Assembly (NCBI GenBank): GCA_023426245.1
Contig: JAFABB010000017.1
Coordinates: 145,674-209,673, forward strand
From: Bacillota bacterium
GTDB taxonomy: Bacteria; Bacillota; UBA4882; UBA8346
Reading direction: 5' to 3'
DNA length: 64,000 nt
The translations under genes and the position numbers were made by a program. How positions within the stretch are numbered: the stretch's first letter is position 1; every line of letters begins with the position of its first letter. Below the pieces are notes generated by a model. The model was not told where the DNA came from, ran no database searches, and saw only the letters and a list, made by a program, of their open reading frames with translations. Of this stretch, positions 18,139-26,540 are shown piece by piece.

Positions 18139-18268
18139 AAGGATGGTAAAAATTATCAGATATCCCATTTTTGATATTATTTAAAAATTAAATCCAAATA
18201 ACATATTGCTCGTTGTTCACGTTTTTTGTAGCCAGTCTTTTTAAATCATACGAAAGGAAAAAAACGTG

Positions 18269-19978
18269 ATGATTAATAAACAAAGGCAACGGCTCGGCGA
18301 TATCTTGATCAATAACGGCTATATTACTCCCAATCAACTTGAAGAAGGTTTGGCAGAGCATCGCAGGACCAAACGTCCCTTGGGAGAAATTTTGGTCAAA
18401 AAAGGCTTTCTCTCCGAAAGTGTCTTAATTGAAGTCCTCGAATTCCAACTGGGGATTCCCCATGTCATCTTAGCGAAGCGGAAAATTGATCCGGAAGTTC
18501 TAAAACTGGTTCCTGAACAAATAGCCAGAAAATATCATGTGTTTCCCATTGAAAAGCAGGGTAATCACCTGGCACTGGCGATGTTGGACCCAACCGATGT
18601 TGTAGCTTTCGATCAGCTTCGGCTCACTTTAAAAATCGATCTTACTCCTTTCATCGTGGTTGAGGAGGATTTGAACCGGGCCATCAACCAGTATTACGGC
18701 GTCAGCAGTTCATTTCAAGAAGTTTTTAAAGATCTGGATATCGAAATGAATGAGCAGGCTCCCGAGGCGGAAAGCGATACTTCTCAAGCGGTTGACGAAG
18801 CGCCCATTGTCCGCTTGGTCAATTTAATCATCACCCAGGCGGTCAAGGAACATGTCAGCGACATCCATATCGAACCCACGGACGGTGAGTTGTCGATTCG
18901 TTTCCGGGTTGACGGCAAGCTGAAACAGTTTATGACATCGCCCAAAAACACCCAATCCACCATCATCTCCCGCATTAAAATCATTTCCGGGATGAACATC
19001 GCTGAAAAACGCATCCCCCAGGACGGCCGGATCCAAACCAAGGTTGAGAACACCCCCATCGATATCCGGGTTTCCTCTATTCCCACCATCTTCGGCGAAA
19101 AAATCGTGATGCGTCTTCTTTTTAAAAATAATATTTTGGCGCGTTTGGAGAGCCTGGGCTTTCTCCCGGATTCCCTGGAGAAATTCCGCGCCATTTACAA
19201 ACAACCCTATGGGATCATTCTGGTAACCGGGCCCACCGGCAGCGGAAAATCCACCACCTTGAGCTCGGTTTTGAATGAATTGAATTCCCGGGAAGACAAC
19301 ATCCTGACGGTGGAAGATCCGGTGGAATATCAAATCCCCGGTGTCAATCAAGTCCAGGTCAATAACAAGGCTGGCTTGACTTTCGCTTCCGCTTTGCGGT
19401 CCTTTTTGCGGCAAGACCCCGACATTATCATGGTGGGAGAGATCCGTGACCAGGAGACGGCCCAGATCGCGATTCAGGCAGCTCTTACAGGGCATTTGGT
19501 CCTTTCCACTCTCCATACCAATGATGCTCCCAGCACCATCACCCGTTTGATTGATATGGGCGTTGAACCTTTTTTAGTGGCTTCCACTTTAATCGGAGTC
19601 TTGGCTCAACGGCTGGTACGGGGAATCTGCCCGGGATGTAAAACCCAATATCACTTAGAACCTTCCGATGTTTATTTCAAAATCGTCCAGGACAATCTGC
19701 CGGATCGGGACCCGGATAAACTGACCTTTTACAAAGGAACCGGTTGCCGCCAGTGTAACAGCACGGGATATGCCCGCCGCCTGGCAATTCATGAAATTTT
19801 ATTGCTGAATCAGGAAGTCCGCTCGATCGTAAGCCGCAGCGCCTCTTTCGGCGAATTACGGGAGGCGGCCCTACGAGCTGGGATGCGGACCCTATTGCAG
19901 GATGGATTAATCAAGGCTTCGGAAGGCAGAACAACCATCGAGGAAGTCGTTAAAGTCGCTTATACTTCGGCGAATTAA
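18269..19978 (+). CDS. pilB: Type IV pilus extension ATPase PilB
   Basis: About 569 residues. N-terminal MshEN-type domain (1-145: LGDILINNGYITPNQLEEGL, then QLGIPHV), the family that can bind c-di-GMP. The hexameric ATPase core follows: Walker A GPTGSGKST around 321-329, Asp/His boxes (MVGEIRDQETAQIA, LSTLHTNDAPSTITRL), and a tetracysteine zinc motif (CPGC...CRQC). It powers pilin addition from the cytoplasm. ATG 18269 is preceded by GTG at 18266; AAAGGA precedes both and either could be used. First gene of a ten-gene operon behind a clear promoter. If the MshEN motif residues hold up, pilus extension may respond to c-di-GMP (inference). Confidence 0.96.
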   Translation: MINKQRQRLGDILINNGYITPNQLEEGLAEHRRTKRPLGEILVKKGFLSESVLIEVLEFQLGIPHVILAKRKIDPEVLKLVPEQIARKYHVFPIEKQGNHLALAMLDPTDVVAFDQLRLTLKIDLTPFIVVEEDLNRAINQYYGVSSSFQEVFKDLDIEMNEQAPEAESDTSQAVDEAPIVRLVNLIITQAVKEHVSDIHIEPTDGELSIRFRVDGKLKQFMTSPKNTQSTIISRIKIISGMNIAEKRIPQDGRIQTKVENTPIDIRVSSIPTIFGEKIVMRLLFKNNILARLESLGFLPDSLEKFRAIYKQPYGIILVTGPTGSGKSTTLSSVLNELNSREDNILTVEDPVEYQIPGVNQVQVNNKAGLTFASALRSFLRQDPDIIMVGEIRDQETAQIAIQAALTGHLVLSTLHTNDAPSTITRLIDMGVEPFLVASTLIGVLAQRLVRGICPGCKTQYHLEPSDVYFKIVQDNLPDRDPDKLTFYKGTGCRQCNSTGYARRLAIHEILLLNQEVRSIVSRSASFGELREAALRAGMRTLLQDGLIKASEGRTTIEEVVKVAYTSAN

Positions 19979-20001
19979 CATAAAATCGAAAGGAGACAGG
20001 C

Positions 20002-21063
20002 ATGCAAATAGCTGATTTACTAACAGTGGCGGTACAGCGCAAGGCATCCGACTTACATCTTACAGTCAATCGTCCGCCGATGATCCGGGTTTACGGCGAA
20101 CTGTTGCCCATCCCCAACTATCCCGAGATCAGCCCGGAAACGATGGAGGGGTTGCTGCACCCGCTCCTCAACGAAAAACAGCAGCAACAGTTGAATATCT
20201 CGGGCCAGGTGGATTTTTCCTATTTCATTCCGGAGCTGGGACGTTTTCGGGTGAACGTATTCCGGCAGCGCAACACCTTGGCTGCGGTGATGCGGCTGAT
20301 TTCCAATGAAATTCCGGCCTTGGACACTTTGGGCATCCCGGATACGGTGCGGGGTTTTACCGAAAAGGCCCGTGGCCTGGTGTTGGTGACCGGTCCCACC
20401 GGCAGCGGCAAAAGTACCACCCTGGCCTCTTTGATCGACATTATCAATAATACCCGGAATTGTCATATTATCACGCTAGAGGACCCCATCGAATATATGC
20501 ACCATCATCAAAGAGCCATTGTCAACCAGCGGGAAGTCGGCACGGACACCGACTCTTTCGCCAACGGCTTGAGGGCCGCCCTCCGGGAAGACCCGGATGT
20601 GATCCTGGTGGGGGAGATGCGCGATCAAGAGACGATTCAAATCGCACTGACCGCCGCCGAAACCGGGCACTTGGTTTTTGCCACCCTGCATACCAACGAC
20701 GCCACCCAGACCCTGGACCGGATCATCGACGTGTTCCCGCCCCATCAGCAATCGCAGATCCGGATTCAATTGTCCATGGCTTTGCAGGGGATTGTGGCCC
20801 AAACCTTAATTCCCAAAGTCAACCAGGCCGGGCGGGCGGTGGCGGTGGAAATCATGATTACCAACGGCGCAGTCCGCAACCTGATCCGGGAAGGCAAGAC
20901 CCATCAATTGCCCACCGTGATGCTGACCGGCGGCCGGGCCGGCATGCAGACCATGGATTCCTCCTTAAAATCCCTCTATCAGCGGGGAATCATCAGTTTG
21001 CAAGAAGCGGTACTGCGGGCCAGCGATCAGGAGGAGTTTAAAAAAGCGTTGGGAGTCCTGTAA
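20002..21063 (+). CDS. pilT: Type IV pilus retraction ATPase PilT
   Basis: 353 residues, standard size. Walker A GPTGSGKSTT, Walker B region VGEMRDQETIQIA, His box FATLHTNDATQTLDRI, and the C-terminal AVRNLIREGKTHQL, the motif needed for retraction that separates PilT from PilB. It lacks the zinc tetracysteine and MshEN domain. The hexamer depolymerises pili and powers twitching and DNA uptake. Ribosome site AAAGGAGACAGGC before ATG, 23 bases after pilB. G+C content rises noticeably from here to pilC. Confidence 0.97.
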   Translation: MQIADLLTVAVQRKASDLHLTVNRPPMIRVYGELLPIPNYPEISPETMEGLLHPLLNEKQQQQLNISGQVDFSYFIPELGRFRVNVFRQRNTLAAVMRLISNEIPALDTLGIPDTVRGFTEKARGLVLVTGPTGSGKSTTLASLIDIINNTRNCHIITLEDPIEYMHHHQRAIVNQREVGTDTDSFANGLRAALREDPDVILVGEMRDQETIQIALTAAETGHLVFATLHTNDATQTLDRIIDVFPPHQQSQIRIQLSMALQGIVAQTLIPKVNQAGRAVAVEIMITNGAVRNLIREGKTHQLPTVMLTGGRAGMQTMDSSLKSLYQRGIISLQEAVLRASDQEEFKKALGVL

Positions 21064-21078
21064 GGCAAGGAGGAGCTC

Positions 21079-22305
21079 ATGCCGACCTTTGAATATCAGC
21101 AGCGCGATCGCGGCGGCAATCTCCAGAAAGGCCAGGTGGAGGCGGAAGATATCCGCGAGGCCGCCGCTAAAATCCGTAATGAAGGTTCCTTTATCATTTC
21201 CCTGAAACCGGTGGCCGAGGGCAAAAGCCACCAGACCGAAGAGAAAAAAACCGCTGCCCGCGGCGGGGTTAAGATGCGGGATTTGGTCCTTTTTACCCGC
21301 CAATTTGCAGTGGTGATGAAAGCCGGCTTGAATATCGTCACCAGTCTGAACCTGTTGGCCAAACAAACCGAAAGCGCCCAGCTGGCCCTGGTGGCCACCC
21401 AGGTGCGGCAGGATGTGGAGTCCGGTCATCCCTTGCATACGGCTCTGGCCAAGTATCCCAAGATCTTCCCGCCCATCTACATTCACATGGTGGAGGCCGG
21501 CGAGGCCGGGGGCATGCTGGATACTGTGCTGGAGCGGCTGGCGGAAAATTTTGAACGCAGCTATGAACTGCGTAAAAAGATCACCGGTTCCCTGATGTAC
21601 CCGATTATTTTATCCTGTGTGGCGATTGGGGTGGTTACTTTCCTGATGATAGCGGTGATGCCTACTTTTGCGAAGATGTTCACCGACTCCGGGATGAATT
21701 TACCCGGCATCACCGTAGCCATGATGAGCGTCAGCTCTTTTTTGGGCCGTTACTGGTTTATCCTGTTTCCGGCCACCGGGGCGGCGGTTTTCGCTGTGAT
21801 CCAATACCGCCAAACTCCCGCCGGCCGCTATGCCACGGACAACCTTATCTTAAACATCAAGTTCGTCGGACCGGCGGTGCGTAAGATCGTGGTGGCCCAG
21901 TTTGCCCAGACCATGGCCACCCTGTTAAACAGCGGGATCTTGATCACCAACAGCATGGAGATTGTCGAGCGGGTGGTCACCAATGCCGTGATCGCCAAGG
22001 CCTTGAACACAGCCCGGATCAATCTGACCCAGGGCGGCGGCCTGGCCGGCCCCCTCAACGATACCGGGGTCTTTCCGCCGATGGTCACCCAGATGGTGGC
22101 GGTGGGCGAGGAAACCGGCGAGCTGCCGAACATGCTGAGCGAACTGGCTAACTTTTATGAGAAGGAAGCCGGCTATGCCATGGAATCTTTAACCACCATG
22201 ATTGAACCGGCCATCATTGTGGTCATGGGGGCCGTGGTGGGCCTAATCGTTATTTCGGTCGCTCTCCCGATGCTGGATATCAGCTCCGGCGCGACTTTGA
22301 AATAA
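21079..22305 (+). CDS. pilC: Type IV pilus inner-membrane platform protein PilC
   Basis: 408 residues, the normal length. Two T2SSF domains: the first begins near residue 68 (MRDLVLFTRQFAVVMKAGLN, ending in GSLMYPIILSCVAIGVVTFLMIAVMPTF) and the second near 270 (FAQTMATLLNSGILITNSMEI, with MVAVGEETGELPNML and the final membrane segment). PilC couples the cytoplasmic motors PilB/PilT to pilin insertion. ATG with AAGGAGGAGCTC just before it, 15 bases after pilT. Confidence 0.96.
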   Translation: MPTFEYQQRDRGGNLQKGQVEAEDIREAAAKIRNEGSFIISLKPVAEGKSHQTEEKKTAARGGVKMRDLVLFTRQFAVVMKAGLNIVTSLNLLAKQTESAQLALVATQVRQDVESGHPLHTALAKYPKIFPPIYIHMVEAGEAGGMLDTVLERLAENFERSYELRKKITGSLMYPIILSCVAIGVVTFLMIAVMPTFAKMFTDSGMNLPGITVAMMSVSSFLGRYWFILFPATGAAVFAVIQYRQTPAGRYATDNLILNIKFVGPAVRKIVVAQFAQTMATLLNSGILITNSMEIVERVVTNAVIAKALNTARINLTQGGGLAGPLNDTGVFPPMVTQMVAVGEETGELPNMLSELANFYEKEAGYAMESLTTMIEPAIIVVMGAVVGLIVISVALPMLDISSGATLK

Positions 22306-22332
22306 AAAATAAACAGAAGGAGTTGAATTTCA

Positions 22333-22767
22333 ATGAATTTATTTTTCAAAGTCAAAGAAGAAAAAGGTTTTACCCTGGTGGAATTGTTGATTGTTATTGC
22401 CATCCTGGCCGTTTTAGCCGTGCTGGCGGTCCCCAGATTCATTAACATGCAAGCGGATGCCGCCGCCAAAGCTTGCCTTTCCAACCGGGCATCTTTAGAA
22501 ACCGCGATCGAACAGTACAATTACTATGCGTCACAGGATACTGGTGGAATGGAAACTATTGGTAATGGGACTGGACTCGATTACGGTCCTCTTAAAACAG
22601 CTTTAACCGAACCACAACCCTACTCACCATCGACAAGTGATTCTACTAGCTTTGGTCCTATCATGAAAACTTATCCCACATGTGGAAGTGGTGGAGTTTA
22701 TTCAGCAGACGACGATGGCAAAGTGGATTGTAATAAACATCCCAGTACTACTGGGGCCGGGACTTGA
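22333..22767 (+). CDS. pilA: Major-type prepilin (type IV pilin)
   Basis: 144 residues. Short basic leader ending in KEEKG, then the class III signal G|FTLVELLIVIAILAVLAVLAV with Glu5 of the mature protein, cleaved and N-methylated by the prepilin peptidase encoded next. The mature protein is about 132 residues. The C-terminal half is rich in Gly, Ser, Thr and Tyr, with Cys residues (KACLSN, TCGSGG, VDCNK) that could form a disulfide loop. It sits between pilC and pilD, as expected for the structural subunit, but minor pilins of similar shape are encoded at 30.3-31.2 kb. Start ATG follows AAGGAGTTGAATTTCA. Confidence 0.93.
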   Translation: MNLFFKVKEEKGFTLVELLIVIAILAVLAVLAVPRFINMQADAAAKACLSNRASLETAIEQYNYYASQDTGGMETIGNGTGLDYGPLKTALTEPQPYSPSTSDSTSFGPIMKTYPTCGSGGVYSADDDGKVDCNKHPSTTGAGT

Positions 22768-22835
22768 TCAAATACTTTCATAAAAAAAGACTCATTTAGG
22801 ACCATCCAATTAATAACCTACCTTAGTGAGGTTCC

Positions 22836-23573
22836 ATGTTGATTTTCTATTTCGTAATCGTTTTACTCGGCCTAATTATCGGAAGTTTTCTCAATGTGAT
22901 CATTTACCGTTTACCCCGGGGGGAGTCGCTTGTCCTCCCCCCCTCCCATTGTCCCCATTGCGGGCACCGTCTGAACTGGCTGGACTTGTTTCCGGTGTTC
23001 AGTTTCGTTTTTCTGGGATGCCGTTGCCGTTATTGCCGGGGCCCGATCAGCCGGCGCTACCCCCTGACTGAGCTGCTCAGCGGGGGTTTAACCTTGCTAT
23101 GGTGGTTTCGTTACGGGGCTTACGGGCTAAACTGGGATAACTTTGCTTTTTTAATCCTGACCTATGGGTTGATCGCCATCGCCTTCATCGACTGGGACCT
23201 GCAGATCATCCCCAACCGGCTGACGTTGCCCCTGATCGTTCTGGGATTAACCCTGAAAGCTTTGGAGGGCTCATTAGTCCCGGCTTTGGTCGGCTCTTTA
23301 GCCGGAGGGGGAATTCTCTTGATCCTCGCCCTCCTTTATCCCAAGGGAATGGGCTTTGGCGATGTGAAGCTGCTGGCGATGACCGGCATCTTTCTGGGCT
23401 GGTACCCGGTGCTCCTCAGCTTGTTCCTGGGGAGCGTTTTAGGGGTTATCGCAACCTTGCCTTTGTTGATACTGAAAAAAATCGACCGCAAGACTCCCAT
23501 CGCCTTCGGACCGTTTTTGGCCCTGGGAACGCTGCTGGTGATGTATATCAGTATAAACTTGCCCCATTGGTGA
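22836..23573 (+). CDS. pilD: Prepilin peptidase/N-methyltransferase
   Basis: 245 residues, mostly membrane. N-terminal GSFLNVIIYRLPRGES and the zinc-type pair CPHC...CRYC (in SHCPHCGHRLNW and CRCRYCRGPIS), then catalytic aspartates in FIDWDLQIIPNRLTLP and in GFGDVKLLA of the second half. It removes leader peptides from the pilin and the minor pilins at the inner face of the membrane and methylates the new N-terminus. It lies between pilA and pilM; a 138-base gap follows with no clear terminator. Confidence 0.95.
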   Translation: MLIFYFVIVLLGLIIGSFLNVIIYRLPRGESLVLPPSHCPHCGHRLNWLDLFPVFSFVFLGCRCRYCRGPISRRYPLTELLSGGLTLLWWFRYGAYGLNWDNFAFLILTYGLIAIAFIDWDLQIIPNRLTLPLIVLGLTLKALEGSLVPALVGSLAGGGILLILALLYPKGMGFGDVKLLAMTGIFLGWYPVLLSLFLGSVLGVIATLPLLILKKIDRKTPIAFGPFLALGTLLVMYISINLPHW

Positions 23574-23723
23574 TCAAAAAAGACTTTTCCAAAAAAACTA
23601 TAAACAAAATCTTTTCTCTGCCGACAATATAAAAAGGAAAACTTTGTATAATTTTCTATTTAACATAGTTTCAAGGATAAATAATCCAAAATTTGAAATA
23701 TTTAATGAAGGTTGGGATGTGAT

Positions 23724-24779
23724 TTGGCGAAAAGCGGAATTGGACTGGATATCGGAACGAGCGCGGTCAAGCTGGTGGAGATCGAAAACGGCCATCCGTT
23801 CCGGGTCCGGCTGGCCAGGAGCGAACCCTTGCCGCAGGACGCCTTCAGCAAAGACATGTTTAAAAACACTCCGCCCATCGTGCCGGTTCTGCAAAATTTA
23901 TTCAAAAAAACCCACAGCCGCCGCGCCGTCATCGCTATCAGCGGCCAATCCACCATTGTGCGTACGGTAAAAGTGCCGTTGCTGGATAAAGAGGAGATCC
24001 GCAACGCCCTGCAATGGGAAGCCGAAAAATATGTCCCCTTCCCCCTGGATGAAGTATCGCTCGACTTTCAGATTATCGGTCAAAACCGCGAGCAGAATGA
24101 ATCGGAAATCTTTTTAGCCGCGGTCCATAAAGATATCGTTACCCAGCAAATGGAGATCCTCCGTCAGGCAGGCATTCATCCTTTGGCCATCGACATCCAG
24201 GCATTGGCTTTGGCCCGCGGCCTGGGTTTGGAAAATTCCATCGACAATACCAGCGTCGCCTTACTGAACATCGGCGCCGCCACCACCGATTTGACCATCC
24301 TCAAGGAGGGCATCCCCCGCTTCACCCGCGTCATCCCAATGGCGGGCAAACCGCTCACCGAAAGTATTTCCAAAAGCCTGGGGGTTTCCCTGGATAAAGC
24401 TGAACAACTAAAGCTGCAGTACAGTGATGCCCAGTATAATCTGGCCCAGGCGGTGCCCGGCAGCGAGATGTATCAAGTGAATTTTACCATGTTGGGGGGC
24501 CTCCGGGAACTGGTTTTGGAGATCAAGCGTTCCTTTGATTACTATCATGTTCAGCAACGCAACGATGAAATCTCCCGGCTGGAATTAACCGGCGGCGTCG
24601 CCCAGTTAAAAAACCTGCTGCCTTTCCTCAGTCAGGAGCTGGGATACCCGGTGAATCTGGCCCAGCCTGCCGTGAAATATAAATCGGTCAATAAAAAAAT
24701 CGGCGCTGTTTTTAACCAAGCCATCCCGGAAATGATGGTCGCTTTTGGGTTGGCCTTACGCGAGGTGATTCCCGGATGA
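23724..24779 (+). CDS. pilM: Pilus assembly ATPase-like PilM (actin fold)
   Basis: About 352 residues. I place the start at TTG 23724 because GGATGTGA, a good anti-16S match, ends just before it and the protein then begins MAKSGIGLDIGTSAVKLVEI, like other PilM proteins; an in-frame TTG at 23712 is the alternative. Actin-like/FtsA fold with phosphate-binding loops GLDIGTSAVK and LLNIGAATTDL and the IKRSFDYYHVQ-LELTGGVAQ region. PilM binds the cytoplasmic tail of PilN and begins the PilMNOP alignment complex. Its stop overlaps the pilN start (ATGA). Confidence 0.94.
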   Translation: MAKSGIGLDIGTSAVKLVEIENGHPFRVRLARSEPLPQDAFSKDMFKNTPPIVPVLQNLFKKTHSRRAVIAISGQSTIVRTVKVPLLDKEEIRNALQWEAEKYVPFPLDEVSLDFQIIGQNREQNESEIFLAAVHKDIVTQQMEILRQAGIHPLAIDIQALALARGLGLENSIDNTSVALLNIGAATTDLTILKEGIPRFTRVIPMAGKPLTESISKSLGVSLDKAEQLKLQYSDAQYNLAQAVPGSEMYQVNFTMLGGLRELVLEIKRSFDYYHVQQRNDEISRLELTGGVAQLKNLLPFLSQELGYPVNLAQPAVKYKSVNKKIGAVFNQAIPEMMVAFGLALREVIPG

Positions 24780-25348
24780 GAATCGATTTACTGCCCCGGG
24801 AACACCGGGCCCAACCCGTGATGAACCCCGCCCGGATCACCAGGGTCATCGTAGCCGTTGTACTGATCGCGGCAGCTTTCGGCGGAGTGGTTTATGAATA
24901 TTTTCAATTCACCACCGCCCAAAGTGCTTTGCAACAAGCGACCCAGCAAGCGCTATCATACCAATCCCTGTTGCTGGAAGTACAGAACGCCACCCAAAAA
25001 AGGCAGCAGTTGGCGGACGAAAGGGCCAAATTTGTCAAGCTGAATTCCTACTATGCCCCATACCCGGACTTGCTGAACCAATTGGCCGCCGCCACCCCCG
25101 ATAAAGTCTGGCTAACTGAAGCCGATTTTCCCGCTCCGGGTGGGATGATTGCCATTAACGGCCGCAGCCTCAACTTTTCGTTGGTGGGTGATTTTTTAAC
25201 CCGCCTGAAGACAGCCGCCCCTTTTCAAACGGTTCAGTTGAGCCAGATTAGGAAAAATGTTCAGGATAAAGTGACTTGCTACGACTTTTCAATTCAAATT
25301 ACCACCGGGGGAGGACTGCTGAACTATGCCAAAGATCAAAATCCATAG
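24776..25348 (+). CDS. pilN: Pilus alignment protein PilN
   Basis: 190 residues. It begins MRIDLLPREHR, which fits the INLLP tail motif by which PilN binds PilM, then one membrane segment (IVAVVLIAAAFGGVVYEYF), a coiled coil (about 50-85) and a ferredoxin-like periplasmic part with an LTEADFP-INGRSLN pattern. Overlaps pilM by 4 bases and pilO by 23, so translation is coupled. The expected partner of PilM and PilO in the inner membrane complex. Confidence 0.88.
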   Translation: MRIDLLPREHRAQPVMNPARITRVIVAVVLIAAAFGGVVYEYFQFTTAQSALQQATQQALSYQSLLLEVQNATQKRQQLADERAKFVKLNSYYAPYPDLLNQLAAATPDKVWLTEADFPAPGGMIAINGRSLNFSLVGDFLTRLKTAAPFQTVQLSQIRKNVQDKVTCYDFSIQITTGGGLLNYAKDQNP

Positions 25349-25904
25349 CCTGCTCCCAGCCCTGGCGGCAGCCATCCTCTTCCTGGGCGATATCGCCGGT
25401 ATTTATTATTTTTATAACCAGACCGCCCAAATAAACGCAGCCAGGCAACAAAAAGAAGCGGAAATCCAGGCAGCTCAAGCCAAATTGAAAGAACTGCCCG
25501 AGCTGACCAGGGAAATCAAACAGTTGGAAATCGACAGTCAAAAAATGGGTTTCTTCATCCCATCCAAGGAAAATCAAGATGACTTTGTCAAAGAACTGGA
25601 CGGCTTAGCCAGTCAGAGCGGCATTAAAATCACCAGTTGCCAGGTGAATAACAAGCCCCAATTTTATCAGGACAACCCGGCCTTTCAGGTATTCCAATGG
25701 CGGGTTGAGCTGAGCGGCTCTTATCCGGGCGTCATTCTCTTTTTAAAAGCCTTGCCGGGATCCAAAAGAGCCGTCAAAGCAGCCGATCTGAGCTTGAAGG
25801 CAAACCAGCCGGGATCCGATGACGACTCCAAGCTTCCATATATTTTAAACATTCAAATGACGTTGGACTTGATATCGATGAAAAATCAAGTTGCGGGGAG
25901 ATAG
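25326..25904 (+). CDS. pilO: Pilus alignment protein PilO
   Basis: 192 residues. Short cytoplasmic start, one membrane segment (LPALAAAILFLGDIAGIYYFY), a long coiled coil rich in Gln/Glu/Lys (about 33-72), then a periplasmic ferredoxin-like domain (ITSCQVNNKPQF...FQWRVELSGSYPGVILFLKAL). It overlaps the end of pilN by 23 bases. Forms heterodimers with PilN; with PilP it links the inner membrane complex to the secretin. Confidence 0.87.
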   Translation: MPKIKIHSLLPALAAAILFLGDIAGIYYFYNQTAQINAARQQKEAEIQAAQAKLKELPELTREIKQLEIDSQKMGFFIPSKENQDDFVKELDGLASQSGIKITSCQVNNKPQFYQDNPAFQVFQWRVELSGSYPGVILFLKALPGSKRAVKAADLSLKANQPGSDDDSKLPYILNIQMTLDLISMKNQVAGR

Positions 25905-25907
25905 GCC

Positions 25908-26540
25908 ATGAAAGAAACATCCGCCAAACCCAAACCAAAAATCAGTCCCTTTACCTTGATCATCTCCGGCGCGGGTCTGATCGCCTGTGTTTATCTTTTG
26001 TTTTCTTCCCAGCCTCCGGCTTCAGCCCCGCCGCAAAACAATACCGCCAATGGGACATCGGAAACCGCCCTTTCCAGTTTTGGCAAACCAGCTTCCGTTG
26101 TACCCCCATCGGCAACTACGCCCGCTTCGCCACCCTCGCCGGGAAGCGCGGCTTTGGCAGAAACGGCGGGCCAACCTGATGGAACCAACCGGGATCCTTT
26201 TTTACCGGGGATAACGAAGACCGAGGCCAAAAATATATCCAACCCAAAAACAGCTCCCACCCGGCCGCTGTTTTCAGGGGCAAACACCAAAGCGCCCGTA
26301 GCCAAGGATGATCGCCTCAAACCCGTATGGAACGGTACCATTGGAATTGCTGGAGATCAGGTGGTTTTGATCAATTTCCGGGGCAAGCCTTACATCTTGC
26401 ACCTGGGCGACCCGATACCCGGTACCGATTATCTAATAGCCGAAATTGACAATAATTTCATCATGTTGAATTCTTCCAAAAAAGATCTCCGTCTCTACCT
26501 CAGAAAGGAGGCTCCCCATGACAAAACCAAATCTCTTTAA
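25908..26540 (+). CDS. pilP: PilP-like pilus protein with Pro-rich linker
   Basis: 210 residues. One N-terminal membrane segment (FTLIISGAGLIACVYLLFSS), about 100 residues of Pro/Ala/Ser/Thr-rich linker, then a small beta domain near the C-terminus (NGTIGIAGDQVVLINFRGKPYILHLGDPIPGTDYLIAEID). The order and the terminal domain, which resembles the PilP/GspC homology region, point to the PilP role of contacting the secretin's N-terminal domains. Classical PilP is a lipoprotein; here a membrane helix replaces the lipobox, as in GspC. It overlaps the secretin gene by 23 bases. Confidence 0.7.
   Translation: MKETSAKPKPKISPFTLIISGAGLIACVYLLFSSQPPASAPPQNNTANGTSETALSSFGKPASVVPPSATTPASPPSPGSAALAETAGQPDGTNRDPFLPGITKTEAKNISNPKTAPTRPLFSGANTKAPVAKDDRLKPVWNGTIGIAGDQVVLINFRGKPYILHLGDPIPGTDYLIAEIDNNFIMLNSSKKDLRLYLRKEAPHDKTKSL

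Noticed and set aside
18824..19516. Long minus-strand ORF (230 residues) within pilB
   Set aside because: Shadow frame of the well-supported ATPase gene; long antisense frames are common in G+C-biased genes.
20460..21041. 193-residue plus-strand frame within pilT
   Set aside because: Out-of-frame shadow rich in Arg, Pro and Gly; pilT motifs are in the other frame.
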